From assembly GCF_004000945.1 (NCBI RefSeq), contig NZ_BIMF01000012.1, forward strand, positions 1-64,000: a DNA stretch of 64,000 bases, in the 5' to 3' direction. The notes under the pieces are model-generated. The model saw only the letters and a program-made list of their open reading frames with translations, was not told the origin of the DNA and ran no database searches. This DNA is from Paenibacillus lautus NBRC 15380. Its GTDB lineage: Bacteria > Bacillota > Bacilli > Paenibacillales > Paenibacillaceae. Below, one piece after another: positions 36,661 through 45,533 of this stretch (its first letter is position 1; every line of letters starts with the position of its first letter). Both the position numbers and the translations under genes were made by a program.

Positions 36661-37267
36661 GTTGTTTACCTCCTGTTCGTTGCAGCAGCTGAAGTTCATC
36701 CGATTACTGCACTTATGTATTCAATAGTATCTCTACAGCACTCTCAGAATAGCGCAAACGTTTGTATTAAAAATCACTAGTGTTTTCCAGTAAAACGGTT
36801 ACATTTTATGATTCCACTTGAATTCCATCTTCCTCCGTCGTTGACAGCCCGTTTTTATCCATTCATATCATAACTCACTTTTTCGATTTGTTAAATCGTT
36901 TGCACAATGCCGTTTTGAGTTGTTTTTCGGGCTTTTCTAGCCATAATAACGGCCTTTCTCCCGTTTTCTAACCCTTGCTTCCTTTTTGATGCATTTGTGA
37001 AATAATTGCGCTGGACTGACTTGGATACGTATTTACAAGCCTATCGATTAACGTTAATATAGCAGTGTGAAACCGTTTAACATACCGGATCAATATGGCT
37101 TTAGATCAATAGGTATCATGTATACTCAGGGCCTGACAGACCCACAATTAAATAAAGAAGAACGGTCCGCGATTAGCGGAAGTTACTCTTCTGAATTAAG
37201 AGAGAACTCCAGTAGTCGCTTTCTTATTTTCAAAAAAAACGCAAACGGTTCCACTGGAGGTCCTATT
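36661..37267. other. Divergent regulatory region between amylase and LacI genes
   Basis: No gene is supported. It contains the LacI-type palindrome at 36755, a half-site TCGTTTGCAC near 36894, a cre-like sequence near 36784-36800 with a perfect right half only, the 10-bp palindrome TTAACGTTAA near 37053, and GCAAACGG near 37241. Together these suggest multi-site control by the LacI protein. Confidence 0.5.
36755..36764. promoter_or_regulatory. LacI-type operator at the amylase promoter
   Basis: CAAACGTTTG is a perfect palindrome, identical to the one at 38389 in front of pgmB. Confidence 0.6.
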
Positions 37268-38302
37268 ATGTCTGTAACGATTAAAGATGTTGCAAAACGA
37301 GCGGGCGTATCCCCCTCCACCGTCTCACGGGTGCTATCCAATCATCCTAGAATCAGTCGCGAAACCTCGCGTAAGGTGAAAGAGATCATGGAGGAAATGG
37401 GCTACCATCCCAATATTATGGCCAAGAGCCTTGTTTCCAAAACGACGGAAAGCATATGCGTCATTCTGCCGAAACCTGCGGAAGAATTGTTCCTCAACTT
37501 ATTCTTCATGGAACTGATCCGCGGTATCGTCACCCAAGCGAACCGCTCCGGATACGACGTCGTTCTCAGTTCGGGCGGCAACGAGAAGGAAGAAGTCGAA
37601 GCCGTATCCCGGCTGCTTAACGGTCGCCGCGTCGATGGCGCCATTTTGCTGTACTCCAGGCAGGACGATAAGGTGGTCGATTTTCTCAAGTCCAACAACT
37701 ATCCGTTCGTGCTTGTCGGCCGGAGCGAGAAATACCCAGATCTGTTATCCGTCGATACGGATAATGTGCAGGCTGCCTATGATGCAACCAAGCATCTGAT
37801 CTCTCTTGGACATCAACGAATCGGCTTTGTCAGCGGCCCGCCAAACCTGATCGTATCTCAGGACCGGATGAAAGGCTATGGTAAAGCGCTTGCCGATGCG
37901 GGTCTGGAGATGAGAAAAGAATGGATTGTCGAAGGCGAGTTCCTCCAGGAGAGCGGCTATCGCGCCATGTCCTTTTTCATGAACCTGCCTGAACGTCCGA
38001 CGGCGCTTGTCATTGTTGACGATATTGTCTCTTTCGGCGTGCTGCGGGGACTGCATGAGCTAGGGTATAAGGTTCCCGAGGATGTGTCTATTATCAGTTT
38101 CAACAACATCTCATTGACCGAACTATCGACCCCGCCGCTGAGCAGTGTGGACATCGGGATTTATAACCTGGGTTATACCGCTTCTCAAGCGCTGATCCAG
38201 ACCATTCGTAACGATGACAATACGATACTGCCGCACCGCTATATCATTCCGCACCGGTTGATGATCCGCGAATCCTCGATGTTTTCGCTGCCGAAGCCTT
38301 AA
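37268..38302 (+). CDS. LacI-family regulator, MalR-like
   Basis: A 344-residue repressor. The HTH plus hinge is VTIKDVAKRAGVSPSTVSRV followed by LSNHPRIS; the periplasmic-binding-protein-like core includes RVDGAILLYSRQDD, HLISLGHQRIGFVSGP and PTALVIVDDIVSFGVLRGL. The ATG at 37268 follows TGGAGG by 7 bases; the open frame upstream has no start signal. Its position between an amylase and maltose phosphorylase genes, and the two identical palindromes, make it the local maltose/maltodextrin repressor. Confidence 0.92.
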   Translation: MSVTIKDVAKRAGVSPSTVSRVLSNHPRISRETSRKVKEIMEEMGYHPNIMAKSLVSKTTESICVILPKPAEELFLNLFFMELIRGIVTQANRSGYDVVLSSGGNEKEEVEAVSRLLNGRRVDGAILLYSRQDDKVVDFLKSNNYPFVLVGRSEKYPDLLSVDTDNVQAAYDATKHLISLGHQRIGFVSGPPNLIVSQDRMKGYGKALADAGLEMRKEWIVEGEFLQESGYRAMSFFMNLPERPTALVIVDDIVSFGVLRGLHELGYKVPEDVSIISFNNISLTELSTPPLSSVDIGIYNLGYTASQALIQTIRNDDNTILPHRYIIPHRLMIRESSMFSLPKP

Positions 38303-38341
38303 GGGCCGGATCGAGTCGCGGAAGATACACGAAGCATTTTC

Positions 38342-38376
38342 AAAATAAAGAAGCATCATGGTGCTTCCTTTATTTT
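38342..38376 (+). terminator. Terminator after lacI-type gene
   Basis: AAAATAAAGAAGCA pairs with TGCTTCCTTTATTTT around the loop TCATGG. Confidence 0.75.
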
Positions 38377-38388
38377 TGCAGCTTGGTT

Positions 38389-38398
38389 CAAACGTTTG
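38389..38398. promoter_or_regulatory. LacI-type operator in front of pgmB
   Basis: CAAACGTTTG, a perfect palindrome within TTCAAACGTTTGCA, 25 bases before the pgmB start. It matches the copy at 36755. Confidence 0.6.
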
Positions 38399-38423
38399 CA
38401 CTAATTCATTAAGGAGGATAATC

Positions 38424-39074
38424 ATGTCAACCCTATCCGCTTGTTTATTTGATCTTGACGGCGTGCTGGTGGATACCGCCAAGTATCACTACATTGCCTG
38501 GAAGCGTCTTGCCGGAGAGCTTGGCTTTGAATTTACGGAGCAGGACAATGAACGCCTGAAGGGTGTAAGCCGCATGGCTTCCCTCGATATTCTGCTTGAG
38601 GTTGGCGGAATCACGCTCGATGAAAACGCAAAGCTGGCGCTAGCCGAGAAGAAGAATGCTTGGTATGTCGAGTATATTTCCAACATGGACGAATCCGAGA
38701 TTTTGCCTGGCGCCCTCGAATTTATCCAAGCACTGAAGGACCGCGGCATCAAGGTTGCGCTGGGCTCTGCCAGCAAGAACGCGATGCTGATCCTGAACAA
38801 TACCGGCCTCACTCCTTACTTCGACGCCATTATTGATGGCACGAAGACTGCCCAAGCGAAGCCGGATCCCGAGGTATTTACGATGGGAGCTCGCGAGCTT
38901 GGCGCCCGGCCTGACGCCTGCGTCGTATTCGAGGATGCCGAGGCCGGCATCGAAGCCGCCATCCGTGCGGGCATGCGCAGCGTCGGCATCGGTTCGCCTG
39001 AAACCTTGGGGCGGGCCAGCATCGTCCTTCCCTCCTTGGAAGAGTTCACGGTGGACCGTCTGCTGGAGTTGTAA
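38424..39074 (+). CDS. pgmB: Beta-phosphoglucomutase
   Basis: A 216-residue HAD-superfamily enzyme that converts beta-glucose 1-phosphate to glucose 6-phosphate. The motif FDLDGVLVDT carries the nucleophile Asp10 and general acid Asp12; GSASKNAMLILNNTGL and KPDPEVFTMGAREL follow, then FEDAEAGIEAA. AAGGAGG precedes the ATG. It lies directly before a GH65 phosphorylase, whose product is its substrate, and behind a LacI operator, so the pair forms a phosphorolytic maltose pathway. Confidence 0.93.
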   Translation: MSTLSACLFDLDGVLVDTAKYHYIAWKRLAGELGFEFTEQDNERLKGVSRMASLDILLEVGGITLDENAKLALAEKKNAWYVEYISNMDESEILPGALEFIQALKDRGIKVALGSASKNAMLILNNTGLTPYFDAIIDGTKTAQAKPDPEVFTMGARELGARPDACVVFEDAEAGIEAAIRAGMRSVGIGSPETLGRASIVLPSLEEFTVDRLLEL

Positions 39075-39164
39075 GCGAATGAGCACGCATGCTTACGGCA
39101 TCCAGTAGTTTCATCCCATATAGATCTGCAACCATTTTTCCTAAAAACAAAGGAGCCGATGATT

Positions 39165-41468
39165 GTGAAACAATATTTAAAGCTTGATGAATGGTCAATT
39201 ATTGAGGAGGGCTTTGATCCTCACACGCATGAGATCTCGGAGAGTATCTTCAGTATCGGGAACGGATTTATGGGCCAGCGCGCCAACTTCGAGGAATCCT
39301 ACAGCGGCTCCTCCCTGCAAGGCAGTTATATGGCCGGTGTGTATTATCCGGATAAAACCCGTGTAGGCTGGTGGAAGAACGGTTATCCTGAATATTTTGC
39401 CAAAGTGCTGAACAGCACCAATTGGATTGGCATCGGCATTGAAATCGACGGCGCGCCGCTTGATCTGGCCCAATGCACGGTGAAGGATTTTGTGCGCGAG
39501 CTGAATATGAAGGAAGGCTTCCTCTCCCGCAGCTTCACTGCTGTCATGGAAGACGGCAAAGAACTCAAGGTTGAAGCTGTCCGTTTTGTCAGCATTGTAC
39601 GCCACGAGATCGGCGCCATTCGATATGCCGTAACTCCGCTCAATTTCGCTGGAGAGCTTACGATAACGCCATATCTCGATGGCGATGTGAAGAACAAGGA
39701 CTCCAACTATGACGAGAAATTCTGGCTAGAGGTATTCAAGGAAGCGGCGCAAGGTTCGGCTGCATTGACCGTGAAGACCAAAAAACTCGATTTCCACGTA
39801 ACCTCTGTCATGTCTTATACCATTTTAAAGAACGGCGAGAAGCTGGAACTTCAAGCCGAACTGGTGGAGAAAGAGAAATATGCGGGGAACCGCGTAAGCG
39901 TGCCGGTATCTGAAGGCGAAGCCATCACCATCTATAAATATGTGGCTAACGTTACTTCCCGCAATTATGGATTCGGCGAATTGGTGGATGCTGCACGTGC
40001 TGTGCTGGAGCCGGCGGCCCGGACCGGATTCGAGCAGCTGCTGAAGGAGCAGGCCGATGCATGGGGCGATAAATGGAAGGAAAGCGATATCGTCATTGAA
40101 GGCGATGTAGCGGCCCAGCAGGCGATCCGCTTTAACATCTTCCAGCTGAACCAAACCTACAGCGGCGAAGACGACCGTCTGAATATCGGGCCGAAGGGCT
40201 TCACCGGGGAGAAATACGGCGGCAGCACCTACTGGGATACCGAGGCTTATTGCCTTCCGTTCTACCTGAGCACCGCGGATGCCAGCATCTCGCGCAACTT
40301 GCTGATTTATCGTTATAAGCACTTGGAAAAAGCGAAGGAAAACGCCAAGAAGCTCGGCTTTACCAAAGGCGCCCTCTATCCTATGGTGACAATGAACGGC
40401 GAGGAGTGCCATAACGAGTGGGAGATTACCTTTGAGGAAATTCACCGTAACGGCGCGATTGCCTATGCCATTTATAACTATGTAAATTATACCGGCGACT
40501 TCTCTTACCTCGGTCAATACGGTCTGGAAGTGCTCGTGGAAATCTCCCGTTTCTGGGAAGAGCGCGTGAATTACGTACCGGCGAAGGATCAGTATATGAT
40601 GCTGGGCGTTACCGGTCCGAACGAGTACGAGAACAACGTGAACAACAACTGGTACACCAACCGTATTGCCAGCTGGACGATGGAATACACACTCGACGTG
40701 CTCGAATATTTGAAAGAGAACGAGAATTCCCGCTATGCCGAGCTTACGGCGAAGCTTGCGCTGCAGGATGTCGAAACGTCCAAATGGCAGGATATCATCA
40801 GCAAAATGTACTACCCGGTAGATGAAGAGCTCGGCGTGTTCCTGCAGCAGGACGGGTTCCTCAACAAGGAGCTTGTTCCGGTGAAGGAATTGGACCCAGC
40901 CCACCTTCCCCTGAATCAGAACTGGTCCTGGGACCGCATTCTGCGTTCGGTATACATTAAGCAGGCTGACGTGCTGCAAGGATTGTTCTTCCTTGGCGAC
41001 CAGTACGACTTGGCTACGAAAAAACGCAACTTCGACTTTTATGAACCGTTCACGGTACACGAGTCCTCCCTTTCGCCATGCGTACACTCCATTCTCGCCT
41101 GCGAGCTTGGGTACCAGGAGAAGGCGTACGAGATGTACCTCCGTACAGCTCGCCTGGATCTGGACAACTACAACAACGATACCGAGGACGGCTGTCATAC
41201 AACCAGTATGGCGGGGACCTGGATGTCCGTTGTGCATGGGTTCGGCGGCTTGCGCGTGAAGGACGGCGTATTGCATTTGAATCCATTCATTCCAGGTCAC
41301 TGGTCTTCCTTCTCCTTTAAGGTGATGTTCCGCGGATCCCGCCTGAAGGTCAACGTAAAAGGAAAGGAAACCATCATCGTGAACGAAACGGATACGCCGG
41401 CTGTCCTGAACGTGAATGGCAAGGAATACAGCATCGACGGATTTGGAGAGGTAAAAGCCGCAAGATAA
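39165..41468 (+). CDS. GH65 disaccharide phosphorylase, probably maltose phosphorylase
   Basis: About 767 residues, inverting phosphorylase of glycoside hydrolase family 65, giving beta-glucose 1-phosphate and glucose. The catalytic acid is the Glu of TGPNEYENNVNNNWYTN (near residue 485); GSTYWDTEAYCLPFYL and HESSLSPCVHSILACELG are further family blocks. Relatives use maltose, trehalose, kojibiose or nigerose; maltose is favoured by the linked amylase, but sequence alone does not settle it. The GTG at 39165 is preferred because GGAG lies 9 bases upstream; the ATG at 39159 is only 3-4 bases from it. No transporter gene is in the cluster. Confidence 0.9.
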   Translation: MKQYLKLDEWSIIEEGFDPHTHEISESIFSIGNGFMGQRANFEESYSGSSLQGSYMAGVYYPDKTRVGWWKNGYPEYFAKVLNSTNWIGIGIEIDGAPLDLAQCTVKDFVRELNMKEGFLSRSFTAVMEDGKELKVEAVRFVSIVRHEIGAIRYAVTPLNFAGELTITPYLDGDVKNKDSNYDEKFWLEVFKEAAQGSAALTVKTKKLDFHVTSVMSYTILKNGEKLELQAELVEKEKYAGNRVSVPVSEGEAITIYKYVANVTSRNYGFGELVDAARAVLEPAARTGFEQLLKEQADAWGDKWKESDIVIEGDVAAQQAIRFNIFQLNQTYSGEDDRLNIGPKGFTGEKYGGSTYWDTEAYCLPFYLSTADASISRNLLIYRYKHLEKAKENAKKLGFTKGALYPMVTMNGEECHNEWEITFEEIHRNGAIAYAIYNYVNYTGDFSYLGQYGLEVLVEISRFWEERVNYVPAKDQYMMLGVTGPNEYENNVNNNWYTNRIASWTMEYTLDVLEYLKENENSRYAELTAKLALQDVETSKWQDIISKMYYPVDEELGVFLQQDGFLNKELVPVKELDPAHLPLNQNWSWDRILRSVYIKQADVLQGLFFLGDQYDLATKKRNFDFYEPFTVHESSLSPCVHSILACELGYQEKAYEMYLRTARLDLDNYNNDTEDGCHTTSMAGTWMSVVHGFGGLRVKDGVLHLNPFIPGHWSSFSFKVMFRGSRLKVNVKGKETIIVNETDTPAVLNVNGKEYSIDGFGEVKAAR

Positions 41469-41501
41469 CAGGCATGCGTCTTCAAATGCACCAACCTATA
41501 T

Positions 41502-41543
41502 AAAAACAAGAGCCCTGGAGAACATTCCAGGGCTCTTGTTTTT
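41502..41543 (+). terminator. Terminator of the phosphorylase operon
   Basis: AAAAACAAGAGCCCTGGA (41502-41519) pairs perfectly with 41526-41543, an 18-bp stem ending in a T-run; it also works on the opposite strand. Confidence 0.88.
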
Positions 41544-41697
41544 ACAGAAAATGGGCTCCTTCAGGCATCATTACTCATTCAGAAGGACCTGTCTTCACCA
41601 TGCCTAGCATCTGTATTGTCCGAACTCAGCCGAAGGCTGCGGCAATCAGATGTGAAAGCTCCGCATCAAGATGGCGGGGAAATACCGATTATGTATG

Positions 41698-42744
41698 CTA
41701 TGAATAGATGAGTTGAGAATGGGGATCACGCGGAGGTCGTTCAGATGGCTTCCCAAACAAATACCCCTGTGCGAGCTCGATCCCGATATCTCGGCAAAAA
41801 TGAAACTCCTCCCGTCTCTCAATGCCTTCAGCCAGCACCATCGCCCCAAAATCATGAGCCATGTTCGTGATCATTTCAAGCTGCTTCTGCTGGGCGGGAT
41901 TACGATCGCAATGGTCGATCAGACTCCGGTCGATCTTTACATAATCCGGCTTAAGCTTAATCATCTGCTCCAATGTGGAATAACCTGCGCCGACATCATC
42001 CATGGCTACCGAGATTCCATGACTGCGATAAACCTCGAAAATCGATTGCAAATGCTTAACATCATCAATTTTCTCGGTTTCCACGACCTCAAATACGAAA
42101 TCCCTCGGATCCAGATGGAGCCTGTCAATGGTATTAAACGTGTGGCTTAGACACATCTGCGCATCATATATGGAGGATGGCAGGAAGTTCACGAATCGCT
42201 TCACGCCGATAGGAAGCCACTCGGCACTGGTCTCAATGGCGCTGGTCCGTGCTGCCCGGTCCAGGAAAGCATGCAATCCGGTTTTACGGGCTGTCTCAAA
42301 CAGCTCATACGGCTGGAAGCTGGCTCCCCACTCTACCGGACGAATGAGAAATTCGTAGGCAACGATCTGCTCGGATGAATCCACGATGGGCTGCATGTAG
42401 CTCGTAAACTGCTTATGTAAAATGATACTTACCATATCGTAATGCTCCATCTGCAGTTCGAACTTTTGCATAGGGGTCCACGAATGCCGGATTTGCGGAG
42501 TTTCTCCACGGGTAACACAGAAGAACAGCTCTTGACGAATCTTCAGCGGAAGGGGCTGCAGACACTTCATCATGGAGATCAGGTCCGCACGTACCTTGTA
42601 GTTCACAGCACAACCCTCATTGTTTTCATGTACCGTGTAGCCGTTCACTGCCAGCAACTGAATAAGCTCGCCACTTGCAGGCTTCATATGAATGGTCCCC
42701 TGGTCCTCAATCGGTTCAAAGGTGCTGCAATTGTCGCAAATCAT
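41698..42744 (-). CDS. EAL-domain protein (c-di-GMP phosphodiesterase family)
   Basis: About 348 residues. An N-terminal part of about 100 residues begins with CDNC and has no recognised domain; it is followed by an EAL domain. The signature is EFL (AYEFLIRP) in place of EAL. The other catalytic positions look conserved: NFLPSS, FEVVETE, the DDVGAGYS metal pair, VKIDRSL, LAEGIE and QGYLFGKP. Activity is therefore likely but not certain. The ATG at 42744 follows AAGGAGG. It lies just downstream of a GGDEF gene on the same strand, giving an opposing enzyme pair. Confidence 0.88.
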   Translation of the reverse strand: MICDNCSTFEPIEDQGTIHMKPASGELIQLLAVNGYTVHENNEGCAVNYKVRADLISMMKCLQPLPLKIRQELFFCVTRGETPQIRHSWTPMQKFELQMEHYDMVSIILHKQFTSYMQPIVDSSEQIVAYEFLIRPVEWGASFQPYELFETARKTGLHAFLDRAARTSAIETSAEWLPIGVKRFVNFLPSSIYDAQMCLSHTFNTIDRLHLDPRDFVFEVVETEKIDDVKHLQSIFEVYRSHGISVAMDDVGAGYSTLEQMIKLKPDYVKIDRSLIDHCDRNPAQQKQLEMITNMAHDFGAMVLAEGIERREEFHFCRDIGIELAQGYLFGKPSERPPRDPHSQLIYS

Positions 42745-42953
42745 GTTCGTCCTCCTTGGCAAGCTAGCTCTCACTATGCTTCTTATCGGCATTTTGAATA
42801 TGATTTCTTTGCATTTTATGGATTTTATATCGAAGTTATGACCTGTTTTAGGAGAAATGCGCAAGATTCGTGCAATGATTGCGCCAAATTCTACAAAAAT
42901 CGACTTATATTGCTTTTAACTACCTGTTGTCGATACTATCTTCATACATTCTT

Positions 42954-44489
42954 CTACTCAACCTTTTGATCTAAAAGCTGCAGCAGCATCGTCCGCTCCA
43001 CATCAAAATGCCAAGGGGCGTTCCGTTCCTTCGCCGCATACATCGCTGCATCCGCGCGGCCAATCAGCTCCTGGTCATTTCTGGCATGATCCGGGTAAAC
43101 CGCAATGCCGATACTCGGCGTGGTTCGAACCTCATGCCCTTCCAGCTCGTACGGCTCGCTAAGCATCGTCCAAATCTCCTCCGCCATCCAGATTAGCTCC
43201 TGATCTTCGCCGGCTGGATGGATCATGACGGTGAATTCGTCTCCTCCTAAACGGGAAACCAAGACTCCCTTGGATTCGAGAGATTGAAGCCGGTCTGCAA
43301 CCTTTCGTATCAACAAATCACCGGCACGGTGGCCGTATCGGTCATTGACTCGTTTGAAACGGTTCATATCCATATACAGCAAGCCTACGCGGGAACCTGT
43401 GCGGTCCGCCTCCTTCAGCGAACTCGACAGCCTTGCATTAAAATAACGGCGATTATACAGCCCCGTAAGATCATCGCGATGTGCCAGGGATTCACTCTGC
43501 ATCAGACTTTCATGCAGTCGGTCAAACAAACGGCCGTTCTCGAACTGAATCAAAATCTGCCTGAACAAAATCAGGATAACGCACAGAGATAGGCCGGTAA
43601 ACAGTCCATTCCACCCTCCGAAACGCTGCACCATAAGGGCAAACATCCCGCCAAGCACGCTGTAGGGAAGCAGGTATCTTACGATCAGGTTTCCGACCGA
43701 ACGCGGCTCCCGCTCGCCAACAGATGGCTTACGGGAATCAGGGGCAGACTGCCCACCTGCGAAACTAATGAAAAATACCGATAATGAATAGAGTGGATAC
43801 AGGTAGGGACGTGCCTCGATACCCATAAGATCAACAAGATAGATGTACAGAACATCTCCGGCAATATAAGTACTTCCGCCAAGACATAACAGAATGGCCG
43901 ACCATTTCCTTAACTGTCCGGTATTAAAATACAACACCAGCGTAAAAAAAATAAGTACCATTGCGCACAGCGGATACAGCATGTCCACCCAAATGTTTCC
44001 CCATACTGCCTCATGGGCCAGATCCTCAAGCTCAGGTTTGATGAAATACTCCCGTCCTACCGTCATAACCGTTATGCCAACAATCACGATGTCCAGCATA
44101 AACCGGAGCCCCCGAAACGAACCCTGAACATGCCGGAATAAATAAATGAGAGAACTTGCGAACAGGATGAGTTCGAGCCCCCAGAACAAATGGGTTAGAA
44201 CCGTAGAGAAAGCGCTGTCTTTTCCAAACCAAACATGACATGCGTGAATGATTCGGGCCGCTGCATCCCCCATCAATCCGAGACTCACAATAAACCAAAA
44301 CCTGCGAAGATGCACCTCATAGCGCCGACTAATCCGCATTAAATAAACGGAGGCGGCTGCAGGAGGAATAATGACTAGAACACGCTGAAGCGATAAAGCG
44401 TCAGGCATCCACAGAGCGATCATTATCTGAATGAATGCATACATCATGGCGAGTCGAATCCACAGATGATCTGCTGGAGTTGGACTCAT
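42954..44489 (-). CDS. Membrane diguanylate cyclase (GGDEF)
   Basis: About 511 residues: eight or so membrane helices over the first 310 residues, then a GGDEF domain with LTGLYNRRYFN, LYMDMNRFKRVNDRYGHRAG and an intact SRLGGDEF active site. No RxxD inhibitory site is obvious before the motif. It should make c-di-GMP in response to a membrane-sensed cue. The ATG at 44489 is preferred because GAGGAGG precedes it by about 6 bases. It is followed after 209 bases by the EAL gene. Confidence 0.9.
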   Translation of the reverse strand: MSPTPADHLWIRLAMMYAFIQIMIALWMPDALSLQRVLVIIPPAAASVYLMRISRRYEVHLRRFWFIVSLGLMGDAAARIIHACHVWFGKDSAFSTVLTHLFWGLELILFASSLIYLFRHVQGSFRGLRFMLDIVIVGITVMTVGREYFIKPELEDLAHEAVWGNIWVDMLYPLCAMVLIFFTLVLYFNTGQLRKWSAILLCLGGSTYIAGDVLYIYLVDLMGIEARPYLYPLYSLSVFFISFAGGQSAPDSRKPSVGEREPRSVGNLIVRYLLPYSVLGGMFALMVQRFGGWNGLFTGLSLCVILILFRQILIQFENGRLFDRLHESLMQSESLAHRDDLTGLYNRRYFNARLSSSLKEADRTGSRVGLLYMDMNRFKRVNDRYGHRAGDLLIRKVADRLQSLESKGVLVSRLGGDEFTVMIHPAGEDQELIWMAEEIWTMLSEPYELEGHEVRTTPSIGIAVYPDHARNDQELIGRADAAMYAAKERNAPWHFDVERTMLLQLLDQKVE

Positions 44490-44748
44490 AAGCATTCCTC
44501 CTCGGCCAAAAGGTAAGCTTTTTTCAACACTTGTTTGTTAGGTCTTTCGAATTAATACTTCTAGTTCTCATGATACTTTTTACCCACCCAAAAGTAAAGA
44601 TGAGGAAATGAAAGAAAAACCATGGATTCTACTCTATTAAACCCATAACGCTCCGAAAAGCTGCCGTCCTCAAGACCCACTTGACGTATAGGAATTATGT
44701 GATAATATTTCATTCATATCTCATATGAATCGGAAAGGGTGTTTAGCC

Positions 44749-45132
44749 TTGTCACAGAAACGATTGGATCATGTCGGCATTGTCGTCCGGGACCTTGAAA
44801 CCACGATCGCCTTTTACACCGCCGTTGTCGGACTTGAACTGAAGGATCGCCTTACCCATACCAATGGCGTCATCCAGCTGGCATTCCTCGGATTTAACGG
44901 CAGCGACGAAACGGAGGTCGAGCTTATTCAGGGTTACAGCGACACGCTGCCCGCAGAAGGCACCGTTCATCATTTTGCCGTCAGCACGGATAACATCGAA
45001 GAGGAATATACTCGCGTTCAGGGACTGGACGTGCCTCACTTGGATGAGGAAATCGTGACGCTCCCGAATGGGTATCGCTATTTCTTCGTGCACGGTCCCG
45101 AAGGGGAATGGATTGAGTTCTTCCAGCGCTAA
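44749..45132 (+). CDS. VOC-family (glyoxalase-like) protein
   Basis: About 127 residues with two betaalphabetabetabeta units: LDHVGIVVRDLETTIAFYTA and HHFAVSTDNIEEEYTRVQ, ending in YFFVHGPEGEWIEFFQR. Metal-binding positions (His, Glu) are in place, as in methylmalonyl-CoA epimerase and glyoxalase-type proteins. The TTG at 44749 is the likely start, with AAAGGGTG upstream. Substrate unknown; it is a single-gene unit. Confidence 0.82.
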   Translation: MSQKRLDHVGIVVRDLETTIAFYTAVVGLELKDRLTHTNGVIQLAFLGFNGSDETEVELIQGYSDTLPAEGTVHHFAVSTDNIEEEYTRVQGLDVPHLDEEIVTLPNGYRYFFVHGPEGEWIEFFQR

Positions 45133-45313
45133 CCTCTACGTACGGTAGAAGCTTTATTCAAATCCTTTATGTGAAAGGTTCATAGCTCCATTCATTCTTC
45201 CAATTGCATACGTGTTCTAAACCAGGACCTGCCTCGTTCGTGCCCCTTCGAACTAGACAGGTCTGGTGTATTAGGACTATAATAGCGGATGTAATGATCG
45301 AAACTTCATAAAT

Positions 45314-45405
45314 ACCGGGGGAGCTGGAATTTGGCCGGCTGAGAGTGTATCCGATATGATACTGACCCTTACACCTGATCTGGGTAATGCCAGCGTAGGA
45401 AGCCC
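45314..45405 (+). promoter_or_regulatory. TPP riboswitch (THI element)
   Basis: The conserved elements CTGAGAG, ACCCTTACACCTGATCTGGGTAAT and GCCAGCGTAGGAA (quoted in parts: GACCCTT, ACCTGATCTGG, GTAATGCCAGCG) appear in order. It precedes a terminator and then the thiY-like gene, so thiamine diphosphate should switch off the transporter operon. Confidence 0.95.
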
Positions 45406-45454
45406 ATGTTTGCGGCAGCTGTTTATTTGCCGTGGTATACACTTACGCCGTCAT

Positions 45455-45485
45455 GCGTCCTGATATCATCAGGGCGCTTTTTTTG
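45455..45485 (+). terminator. Riboswitch-controlled terminator
   Basis: GCGTCCTGAT pairs with ATCAGGGCGC, followed by seven T residues. It is the expression platform of the TPP riboswitch. Confidence 0.85.
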
Positions 45486-45533
45486 TGGAGTTAACGAGGT
45501 TATAGAAAGAGAATTCAAAGGAGAGAAGAAACG

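Larger units (their letters stand above)
45133..45533 (+). other. Leader region of the thiamine precursor operon
   Basis: No gene is seen. The interval holds the TPP riboswitch, an antiterminator-like GGCAGC...GCC segment around 45412-45432, and the terminator at 45455. Confidence 0.6.

Noticed and set aside
36784..36800. cre site near the amylase promoter
   Set aside because: Only the right half matches; the left TG is missing. Kept as a weak possibility and not called as a feature.
37067..37267. N-terminal extension of the LacI protein
   Set aside because: The HTH that normally begins LacI proteins starts at 37268, with TGGAGG ahead of it; the upstream frame is leader DNA.
39825..41300. 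491-residue open frame opposite the GH65 gene
   Set aside because: It is a shadow of a well-supported phosphorylase gene; its composition follows the reverse complement of that gene and it has no start signal.
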